NCBI RefSeq assembly: GCF_020010925.1
Contig: NZ_JAGJBZ010000002.1
Location: forward strand, 558,001 to 622,000
Origin: Streptomyces griseiscabiei
Lineage (GTDB): Bacteria; Actinomycetota; Actinomycetes; Streptomycetales; Streptomycetaceae
Reading direction: 5' to 3'
Length of the DNA stretch: 64,000 nucleotides
Position numbers and translations under genes: made by a program. Numbering within the stretch: the stretch's first letter is position 1; each line of letters starts with the position of its first letter. Below, in pieces: positions 24,098-30,904 of this stretch. The notes beneath the pieces are model-generated. The model worked only from the letters and a program-made list of their open reading frames with translations, did not search any database and was not told the DNA's origin.

Positions 24098-24132
24098 CTG
24101 ACCGCACGGTGACCGCCGCGTAGCGTCCCTCT
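24098..24132 (+). promoter_or_regulatory. Leaderless promoter of paralogs 2 and 3
   Basis: CTGACC (24098-24103), a 17-bp spacer and TAGCGT (24121-24126), then six bases to GTG 24133. The architecture and -10 sequence duplicate those upstream of paralog 1, so the promoter was copied together with the gene. Paralog 3 begins 3 bp after paralog 2 and should be co-transcribed. Confidence 0.7.
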
Positions 24133-25566
24133 GTGAGCCTTTGGACTTCCCTCGAACCCGCGTCGACCACGGTGGACCCCGGGGGTACCGCGACCGTACG
24201 GCTGCGGCTGCGCAACACCGGTGACGTGGTCGACGAGTACCGCTTCGAGCCGGTCGGCGACCTCGCGCCCTGGACGAACGTGGAGCCGCAGACGCTCCGG
24301 CTGTACCCGGGGACGACGGGGACGGTGGAGCTGACGTTCGCGCCACCGCGCACCCCGGACGCGACGGCGGGCCCGAACCCGTACGCCGTCCGTATCGTCC
24401 CGACCGAGCACCCGGAGGCCGTGACCGTCCCCGAGGGGAATCTGACGATCACGCCGTTCACCGAGGTGCGGGCGGAACTCGTCCCGCCGACCGTGAAGGG
24501 GCGGCTGCGGGGACGGCCGAGACTCGCCATCGACAACCTCGGCAACACCAAGGTCACCGCGTCGGTCAGCGGCAGCGACAACGGCGACCAGCTGTCGTAC
24601 GACATCCACCCCGGCAGTGTGCAGATCGAACCGGGGCGCGCGGCGTTCGTGAAGGCCACGCTGAAGCCGCGGCAGATCATCTGGTTCGGGTCGAAGCAGG
24701 AGCGGCCGTACGCGTTCGCGGTGAAGCGGTCGGGGGTGACGCCGCTGGACGTCGAGGGCCTGTACGTCCAGCGGAGCTTTCTGCCGGGCTGGCTCGCCAC
24801 CTGCCTCGGGATCCTCCTGGCGCTGGGCATCACGTTCCTGACGATGTGGCTGGCGTTCCGGCCCACCGTGACCAGCGCCGCGGGCGAGTTCCAGGAGGCG
24901 GGCGTCAGCACGTTGCCGCCCTCGGTCTCACCGCAGCCGCTGGAGTCCGCGAAGCCGGAGCCCGAACCGGAACCGGAGAAGGAGAAGGAGGCGGCGCCCT
25001 CCGAGGAGGCCGACGACGGGGGCGGCGGGGGCGGCGGGCCCGCGGCCTCGCCCGAGCCCGCCGAGGAGAAGGAGGCGGGTGTGCTGCCCGCGCGCGACGT
25101 CCTCCTGCGCAACCTCGCCACCAAGCTGTGCGCCGACGTCCCCGGCGAGGGAAACGGGCGCAGGGACGGCCGGGTCCAGCAGTTCACCTGCGACGACAGC
25201 ACGGCGGACAACCAGCTCTGGAACCTGGAGGTCAAGGCCGCGAAGCAGGCGCCCGACGGCAGCGACCTCTTCCAGATCCGCAACGCCAAGGACCAGCTCT
25301 GCATGGATCTGCCGAACTACGGGGCGAACCCGATCCATACGAAGATCACGGAGTTCACCTGTGACGGCACGACCAGCGACAACCAGCTGTGGTGGCTCGA
25401 CGAGCAGCAGAGCGGCGGCTACTGGATCCGCAACTACGCGAGCGACAACAAGTGCCTCGAGATCGCGGGCAACGAGGACACCCGCGACGAGGTGACCCTG
25501 ATGCTCTTCCACTGCACCGTCACCGACGACCAGGAATGGCAGATCGTTCCTGCCGAGGGGGCCTGA
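24133..25566 (+). CDS. CIS-locus membrane protein paralog 2 (Ig-like/TM/ricin-B-like C-terminus)
   Basis: A 477-residue protein from GTG 24133. Residues ~1-250 are almost the same as paralog 1, including the transmembrane helix. The linker is Glu/Pro/Lys-rich then Gly-rich. The C-terminal ~150 residues differ completely: three repeats ending 'DNQLWNLE', 'DNQLWWLD' and 'DQEWQIVP' are QxW-type ricin B lectin repeats, with 'KLCADVPGEG' and 'LCMDLPNYG' at the sugar-site positions. N-in, C-out topology would display a glycan-binding domain outside the membrane. Stop lies 3 bp before paralog 3. Confidence 0.77.
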   Translation: MSLWTSLEPASTTVDPGGTATVRLRLRNTGDVVDEYRFEPVGDLAPWTNVEPQTLRLYPGTTGTVELTFAPPRTPDATAGPNPYAVRIVPTEHPEAVTVPEGNLTITPFTEVRAELVPPTVKGRLRGRPRLAIDNLGNTKVTASVSGSDNGDQLSYDIHPGSVQIEPGRAAFVKATLKPRQIIWFGSKQERPYAFAVKRSGVTPLDVEGLYVQRSFLPGWLATCLGILLALGITFLTMWLAFRPTVTSAAGEFQEAGVSTLPPSVSPQPLESAKPEPEPEPEKEKEAAPSEEADDGGGGGGGPAASPEPAEEKEAGVLPARDVLLRNLATKLCADVPGEGNGRRDGRVQQFTCDDSTADNQLWNLEVKAAKQAPDGSDLFQIRNAKDQLCMDLPNYGANPIHTKITEFTCDGTTSDNQLWWLDEQQSGGYWIRNYASDNKCLEIAGNEDTRDEVTLMLFHCTVTDDQEWQIVPAEGA

Positions 25567-25569
25567 CCC

Positions 25570-26982
25570 GTGAGCCTGTGGACTTCGCTCGAACCCGCTT
25601 CCACGACCGTGGACCCGGGCGGCACCGCGACCGTACGGCTGCGGCTGCGCAACACCGGTGACGTGGTCGACGAGTACCGCTTCGAGCCGGTCGGCGACAT
25701 CGCGCCCTGGACCAGAGTGGAGCCGCAGACCCTGCGGCTCTACCCGGGGACCACGGGGACGGTCGAGCTGACGTTCGCCCCGCCCCGCACCCCGGACGCG
25801 ACGGCGGGCCCGAACGCGTACGCCGTGCGGATCACCCCGACCCAGCACCCCGAGGCGACGACGGTCCCCGAGGGGAATCTGACGATCACGCCGTTCACGG
25901 AGGTGCGGGCGGAACTCGTCCCGCCCACCGTGAAGGGGCGGCTGCGGGGGCGGCCGAAACTCGCCATCGACAACCTCGGCAACACCAAGGTCACCGCCGC
26001 CGTCAGCGGCAGCGACCACGGCGACCAGCTGAGCTACGAGATCCTGCCGGGCAATGTGCAGATCGAGCCCGGCCGTGCCGCGTTCGTGAAGGCCACACTG
26101 AAGCCGAGACAGATCATCTGGTTCGGCTCCAAGCAGGAGAGACCGTACGCGCTCGCCGTGCAACGGGCGGGCGTGGCACCGCAGTCCGTGGACGGCACCT
26201 ATGTCCAGCGGGGGTTCCTGCCCGGCTGGCTGGCCACCTGCGCGGGGATCCTCCTGGCGCTGGCGATCACCTTCGCGACGCTGTGGTTCGCCTACCAGCC
26301 CAAGGTCGTCAGCGCCGCGGGCGAGCTGCAGGAGGCCGGTACGACGTCCCTGCCGAGCGCCAGCCCGTCCGCGATGGCGCCGGCGCCGAGCATCTCCGCC
26401 GCGCCGCTGCCCTCCGAGACGCCCGAGGCACCCGAGGACGAGGAGGAGCCGGAGAACCCGGGGCCGGGATCGGGATCGGATTCGGACTCCGGCTCGGGCT
26501 CCGGGGGCGGGTCCGGGTCCGGTGGCTCGGGGTCCGGGTCGCAGAAGGAGCCGGACGTGAAGGCCACGACGAAGAAACCGGCCACCGTCAAGGGCTTCAG
26601 GATCATCGGCCAGGGCTCGAACCGCTGTGTCGACATCACGGACGCGCAGAACGGCAAGGGCAAGGACGGCACCCCGCTGCAGATCTGGGACTGCGCGGGC
26701 ACCGCCAACCAGAAGTGGGACTTCCGGGGCGACGGCACCGTGCGCTCCCTCGGGCTGTGCATGGACGTCGCCTGGGGTTCCCGCGACGACGGCGCCGTCA
26801 TCCAGGTCGCCCGGTGCAGCGGCAACCCCGCCCAGCAGTTCGTGCTCAGCACCCAGGGCGACCTGGTCAACCCGCAGGCCGACAAGTGCGTCGACGTCAA
26901 GGACAACGGCACCGGCAAGGGCGCGAGGCTCCAGCTGTGGACGTGCGCGGGGACGCCCAACCAGAAGTGGGTGGTGAAGTAG
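25570..26982 (+). CDS. CIS-locus membrane protein paralog 3 (Ig-like/TM/ricin-B lectin C-terminus)
   Basis: A 470-residue protein from GTG 25570. The N-terminal Ig-like pair is again near-identical in sequence, but the membrane-proximal part has drifted ('LAVQRAGVAPQSVDG', helix 'WLATCAGILLALAITFATLW'). The linker is acidic then Ser/Gly-rich. The C-terminal ~130 residues are a canonical ricin B-type lectin: 'NRCVDITDAQNGKGKDGTPL', 'NQKWDFRGDG', 'AQQFVLSTQGD', 'DKCVDVKDNGTGKG' and 'NQKWVVK'. It differs from paralog 2's lectin. It converges on the CIS ATPase gene over a strong hairpin. Confidence 0.8.
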   Translation: MSLWTSLEPASTTVDPGGTATVRLRLRNTGDVVDEYRFEPVGDIAPWTRVEPQTLRLYPGTTGTVELTFAPPRTPDATAGPNAYAVRITPTQHPEATTVPEGNLTITPFTEVRAELVPPTVKGRLRGRPKLAIDNLGNTKVTAAVSGSDHGDQLSYEILPGNVQIEPGRAAFVKATLKPRQIIWFGSKQERPYALAVQRAGVAPQSVDGTYVQRGFLPGWLATCAGILLALAITFATLWFAYQPKVVSAAGELQEAGTTSLPSASPSAMAPAPSISAAPLPSETPEAPEDEEEPENPGPGSGSDSDSGSGSGGGSGSGGSGSGSQKEPDVKATTKKPATVKGFRIIGQGSNRCVDITDAQNGKGKDGTPLQIWDCAGTANQKWDFRGDGTVRSLGLCMDVAWGSRDDGAVIQVARCSGNPAQQFVLSTQGDLVNPQADKCVDVKDNGTGKGARLQLWTCAGTPNQKWVVK

Positions 26983-26992
26983 GTCGGGCAGG

Positions 26993-27038
26993 CGGCCGGT
27001 TCCGTCCGGTGGGAACCCCCACCGGACGGAACCGGCCG
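26993..27038. terminator. Perfect 21-bp bidirectional terminator hairpin
   Basis: The arm at 26993-27013 is exactly complementary to that at 27018-27038, leaving a 4-nt AACC loop. It occupies nearly the entire gap between the convergent paralog 3 and AAA+ ATPase genes, so it should end transcription from both sides. Confidence 0.85.
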
Positions 27039-27045
27039 TGTCCCG

Positions 27046-29094
27046 CTACCAGTTGCCCTCGCCCGGCACCAGCCGCCCGGCCTTGCGGTACTCGCGCTCC
27101 GCGCCCTCCCGCAGGTCGGCCGTGGTGACCGGCCCGCCGCGCCCGGCGGCGGCGTACGCGGCGGTGACGACCGCGCTGCGGATGGAACCGCCGGCCAGCT
27201 CGAAGTCCCGGGCCACCGCCGCCGCGTCGATGTCGTCCGCGCGCGGTACGGCCGCGAGGCTGTGCCGCCACAGGGCCAGCCGCTGGGCGGTGTCCGGGAA
27301 CGGGAAGTCGACGACCAGATCCAGCCGCCGGGTGAACGCCTCGTCGATGTTGGCCCGCAGATTGGTCGTCAGCAGGGCGATCCCGTCGAAGGACTCCAGG
27401 CGCTGGAGCAGATAGGCGCTCTCCATGTTGGCGTACTTGTCGTGCGAGTCCTTGACCTCGGAGCGCTTGCCGAACACGGCGTCCGCCTCGTCGAAGAGCA
27501 GCACGGCGTCGGTCCGGTCGGCCTCGGTGAAGATCCGTTCGAGGTTCTTCTCGGTCTCGCCCACGTACTTGTCGACGATCGAGGAGAGCTGCACCACATA
27601 GAGGTCCAGGCCGAGTTCGGCGGCCACCACCTCCGCCGACAGCGTCTTGCCGGTGCCCGACTCGCCCGCGAACAGCCCGAGGACACCGCGCCCCCGGCCG
27701 CCCCCGGCGCTCAGCCGCCAGTCGCCGAGCACCCGGTCGCGATGCCGGGCGCGCAGCGCGAGTTCCCGCAGCTCGGCGAGGGGCTTGTCCGGCAGCACCA
27801 GATCGTCCCAGCCGACGTCGGGGCGGATCCGGCGGGCGTGCCGCTCCAGCCCGGACGCGGACTGCAGCCGCGCCGCCAGCCGCAGATGCGCGGCGGTCAC
27901 CTCGGTGCCGTCGAACGCCGCGAGGTCCACGGCGGCGCGGGCCGCCCGCTCGATCCGGTCACCGCCGAGCCGGTACGGGGCGACCGTGGCCGCCAGGTCG
28001 AACCCGGGCCCGTCCGCCCCCGCGCCGAGCGCCGCCGCCCAGGCGTCCACCGCGCCCGCGGGCGGCCGGGGCACGTCGAGGACCAGCGGATCACGGTCGG
28101 ACCACTGCGGGTCGTACGGCTGCGGGCCCACGAACAGCACGGACACATCGGCCGCCGTCAGCGCCCGGACCAGCGGCCCCGGCTTCTCCGGCAGCGGTGA
28201 CACCACGACCGCGCAGTCGCGCAGCCGGGCCTCGCGCAGCAGCCGGGGGAGGAGCGCGGACAGATCCTCCTCGGCCGCCGGGGGCGTGAAGTGCAGGGCC
28301 TCGATCCCGGCCGTGCGCAGGGCGGCGGCGGCCCGCACCAGTCCGTCGCCCTCGCGGTACTCCCGCAGATGCACGGTGACGGGGGCGGCGGCCAGCCGCG
28401 CGGCCAGCCTGGCCGTGAAACCGCCGTCCTCCGGGGACACGGCGGAGGACCCGGGCCGCGCGTCCGACGCGGACCGCGCGTCCGGTGACGGCGGTGACCC
28501 CAGCGGACGGACCCGGCCCATGAGCCCCGAGTCCAGGCTGTCGTCGCCGAGCAGATGCGCGATCAGCCGGTCCGGCACCCGCAACGCCCGCCCGAGGAAG
28601 GGCCGTTCGGGGTCCTCGACCGTCAGCAGCCCGAGCGCGCTCAGCGGCGCCGAGGGCGCGAACCGGGCCCGCACCCGTGCGAGATGCACCGGCAGCCCGC
28701 ACAGATCGAGCGCGAGCCCGACCGTGGCCCGCCGTCTGCTCACATCGTCGTTCAGATACCCGTACAACTGCTCGTAGGAGCGGTCGAGGTCGGGCGCGAG
28801 GGCGATCAGCAGGATGCGGGTGTCCAGCTCGGTGAGCCCGAGCCGCCCCGCGAGCAGCTCCAGCGGCCCGTACGGGGCGCTCTCCGCGTCCGGGAAGACC
28901 GGCGACGGGTACGGCCCCGCCGACGGCTCCAGCAGATGCCGTACGCCCTCCTCGGACAGGTACAGCCCGCGCAGCGGATCACCCGCCGTCGGATCGGTGG
29001 CGCCGCGTTCGGCCACCAGCTCGGCCACCCGCTCGCGCAGCCGGGCGAGCCGCGGCAGCAGGGCGTCGGTGTCGGGGGCGGTGCGCACGGTCAC
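27046..29094 (-). CDS. CIS AAA+ ATPase (Afp15-like)
   Basis: A 682-residue protein from GTG 29094, preceded by GGAGGAG at ideal spacing; the start overlaps the upstream DUF4255 stop (GTGA). Residues ~1-440 are the accessory N-terminal domains of CIS ATPases. The AAA+ module has Walker A 'GESGTGKT' (477-484), Walker B 'VLLFDEADAVFGKRSEVKD' (~531-549) and the sensor-1 region 'GIALLTTNLRANIDEAFTRR'. Homologues are present in nearly all eCIS clusters, and the PVC/AFP member is needed for particle production, probably for assembly. It shares a transcription unit only with the DUF4255 gene, separate from the main structural operon. Confidence 0.93.
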   Translation of the reverse strand: MTVRTAPDTDALLPRLARLRERVAELVAERGATDPTAGDPLRGLYLSEEGVRHLLEPSAGPYPSPVFPDAESAPYGPLELLAGRLGLTELDTRILLIALAPDLDRSYEQLYGYLNDDVSRRRATVGLALDLCGLPVHLARVRARFAPSAPLSALGLLTVEDPERPFLGRALRVPDRLIAHLLGDDSLDSGLMGRVRPLGSPPSPDARSASDARPGSSAVSPEDGGFTARLAARLAAAPVTVHLREYREGDGLVRAAAALRTAGIEALHFTPPAAEEDLSALLPRLLREARLRDCAVVVSPLPEKPGPLVRALTAADVSVLFVGPQPYDPQWSDRDPLVLDVPRPPAGAVDAWAAALGAGADGPGFDLAATVAPYRLGGDRIERAARAAVDLAAFDGTEVTAAHLRLAARLQSASGLERHARRIRPDVGWDDLVLPDKPLAELRELALRARHRDRVLGDWRLSAGGGRGRGVLGLFAGESGTGKTLSAEVVAAELGLDLYVVQLSSIVDKYVGETEKNLERIFTEADRTDAVLLFDEADAVFGKRSEVKDSHDKYANMESAYLLQRLESFDGIALLTTNLRANIDEAFTRRLDLVVDFPFPDTAQRLALWRHSLAAVPRADDIDAAAVARDFELAGGSIRSAVVTAAYAAAGRGGPVTTADLREGAEREYRKAGRLVPGEGNW

Positions 29095-29747
29095 CGTCGC
29101 TCCTCCCCGGTGACCGGCGCGGACGCCAACTGCCCCGGCCGGTGGGCGCGTTGCTCCGAGCCCTCGATGGAGCCGTCGATGCCGCGCACCCGGATCGCCG
29201 CGCCCTCGGTGACCGGCGGACCGGCGTCGTACTCGGGAAAGGCCGGGAAGGGGACCGTGACCACGAGGTCGAGGGACGGCTTCAGCTCGCCGCCGAGCGC
29301 CGACCAGATCTCCGCCAGCGAACGGGACTCGGTGTGCAGCCCGGCCACCGACAGCGGCAGGGTCAGGCCCAGCGCGCCGAGCGAGCCCGGGAGTTCGTCC
29401 GGGGGCAGCAGCTCGCGCCGCAGCAGGTTGGCCAGCACCGCGGAGAGCAGCCGGTGTTCGTCCTGGGGCTGCTTGGTCCACGCGGTGACCAGGTACGACA
29501 GCCGGAACCAGCGGGGCGGCTGCCGGCGGCGGACCACGATGTCCCGCTCGTCACGGACCGGCATATGGCCGCGCTGGCGGCGGGAGACGTCCTCACGGAT
29601 GTCGTACAGATAGGTGTTGACGGCGGGCCCGTTGCGCCGGGCCGCCCAGTCGCGGGTCGGGGCCTCGAAGGAGACGTCGATGCCGGAGCCGGCCAGGGCA
29701 CCACCGCCGATCAGTCCCTTGAGGACCTCGTCCACCTCGTGGATCAC
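29091..29747 (-). CDS. CIS DUF4255/Pvc16-type cap (tail terminator) protein
   Basis: A 218-residue protein from GTG 29747 with GCAGGAG upstream. 'MIHEVDEVLKGLIGG' and 'VNTYLYDIREDVSRRQRG', then 'PPRWFRLSYLVTAWT' and 'EHRLLSAVLANLLRRELLP', are typical of the DUF4255 (Pvc16 N-terminal) family, the hexameric cap that ends sheath and tube growth. The C-terminal ~30 residues are basic and probably disordered. A 132-bp gap to the regulator gene upstream shows no clear promoter by eye. Confidence 0.9.
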   Translation of the reverse strand: MIHEVDEVLKGLIGGGALAGSGIDVSFEAPTRDWAARRNGPAVNTYLYDIREDVSRRQRGHMPVRDERDIVVRRRQPPRWFRLSYLVTAWTKQPQDEHRLLSAVLANLLRRELLPPDELPGSLGALGLTLPLSVAGLHTESRSLAEIWSALGGELKPSLDLVVTVPFPAFPEYDAGPPVTEGAAIRVRGIDGSIEGSEQRAHRPGQLASAPVTGEERR

Positions 29748-29879
29748 GGTCGTGCTCCTGCGTGTCGTGTGCCTGTCCGCCGATCCTGCCCCGCGCGGGG
29801 GCCGTGTCCGTAGACGCGCCGGGGACGTCGGGCGGGCAGAGTGCGGTGCCCAAGTGGCCCGTTGGGAATGCCCGTTCGA

Positions 29880-30557
29880 TCAGATGTAGCCTTCCCGGAG
29901 GGCATAGGCCACCGCGTGCGCCCGGTTGCGCAGATGCAGCCGGGTGGTGAGCCCGTGCATCACGTTCTTGACGGTGCGTTCGGAGTAGGAGAGCTTGCTC
30001 GCGATCTCGCCGGTGTCCATCCCCTCGGCGACGAGCCGGAGGACGTCGATCTCACGCGGCACCAGCCCGGACAGCGGCGCCCCGCTGCGTCCGGCCACCG
30101 ACCGCTGCAACGTCCCCACCTGGTTGATCAGCCGGCCGAGCAGATCGGCGGGCAGGTCGCCGTCCCCGCGCGAGGCCGCGAGCACGGCCTGCGCCAGCCG
30201 GTGCGCGGTGGCCTCCTGGCGCCACACGATCGCGCCGACCCCGCACTCGATGACATCGAGCAGTTCGGTCTCCCGGATCAGGCCGACCACCAGCACGGCG
30301 CGCGCGCCCTCGCTGCGCACCATCCGGCGCAGCGTGGACAGCAGCGGCTCGTCCGGTGTGTCACCGACCAGCACCGCGACGGTGCCCGGCCGGGCCTCGG
30401 TGTCGTCCACCAGGTCGATCACCGGGTGCCCGCGCAGCTGGGCCAGCACGCCGGCGCGGGAGAGCGGGTCGAGGGTGTGGACCACGACCGGGATACGGCG
30501 CCGGGTCTCCGGGCGCTCCGCCGTCGTCGTCTCGGTGGTCCGGACTGTGCTGGGCAA
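29880..30557 (-). CDS. LuxR-family orphan regulator with degenerate receiver domain
   Basis: A 225-residue protein; TTG 30557 is chosen because GGGAGA lies 6 bp upstream, though an ATG at 30671 is also in frame. The C-terminus is a LuxR/NarL helix-turn-helix ('LVPREIDVLRLVAEGMDTGE', 'SERTVKNVMHGLTTRLHLRN'). The N-terminal ~120 residues follow the receiver fold ('RIPVVVHTLDPLSRAGVLAQ'), but the phosphorylatable Asp is missing ('VAVLVGDTPDE') and the conserved Lys is replaced ('GAIVWR'). It is therefore likely to act without phosphorylation. It is divergent from a large LAL regulator and is directly upstream of the CIS cap/ATPase unit. Confidence 0.85.
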   Translation of the reverse strand: MPSTVRTTETTTAERPETRRRIPVVVHTLDPLSRAGVLAQLRGHPVIDLVDDTEARPGTVAVLVGDTPDEPLLSTLRRMVRSEGARAVLVVGLIRETELLDVIECGVGAIVWRQEATAHRLAQAVLAASRGDGDLPADLLGRLINQVGTLQRSVAGRSGAPLSGLVPREIDVLRLVAEGMDTGEIASKLSYSERTVKNVMHGLTTRLHLRNRAHAVAYALREGYI

Positions 30558-30904
30558 CCGTTTCTCCCGAATGCGCGAAATCGCCGCTCCTGTGAGGGGA
30601 GTGGCCGATGGGCTCGATCCACACTTCTGTGTGCGGTGTGCGCCGCGCAATCGTGGAGGACCACGAGACACACCACGAGATTCACCACGGGACCGGGTAC
30701 GGCACCGGCCGCGGCACCGGCTGCGACGCTTTCCCGCCGATCCTCCGCGAGAGGTGCACCCCGAACGCCCGTCCCCCGTCTACGGAAGCGGACACGACGG
30801 CGGAACACGACGCTCCACGACCCGGCCCGCCGCCCAGTCCACGACACAGTCCACGACACAGTCCACGACACAGTCCACGACACAGACCACGACAGGAGAC
30901 AGCG
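30558..30904. promoter_or_regulatory. Divergent regulatory region between the two LuxR-type regulators
   Basis: 347 bp without a convincing gene. It must hold the promoters of both regulators. Recognisable content: CACGAGA/CACCACG-like repeats at about 30660-30690, and a five-copy 12-bp tandem repeat at 30835-30894. An alternative ATG at 30608 (good GAGGGGAG site) would extend the LAL frame by 99 residues through this region. Codon use near the repeats is not Streptomyces-like, so I treat it as non-coding, with reservation. Confidence 0.5.
30835..30894. repeat. Five tandem copies of a 12-bp unit directly before the LAL gene's ribosome site
   Basis: The unit CAGTCCACGACA occurs four times exactly and a fifth time as CAGACCACGACA. 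It abuts GGAG (30895-30898), the ribosome site of the gene starting at 30905. Twelve base pairs per unit keeps both helical phase (about one turn) and reading frame. It could be an array of operator half-sites, a leader-length tuner, or a translated Ser-Pro-Arg-His repeat if the upstream start at 30608 is used. Confidence 0.85.

Noticed and set aside
22576..26982. The three paralogs as a sequence assembly duplication
   Set aside because: The copies differ at many positions, including the transmembrane helix of the third, and end in unrelated C-terminal domains, so they are true paralogs.
30608..30904. N-terminal extension of the LAL regulator to ATG 30608
   Set aside because: It has a good ribosome site, but the extension lacks family resemblance, shows atypical codons (CCA, CGA) and passes through the 12-bp repeats. 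Kept as an alternative, not as the called start.
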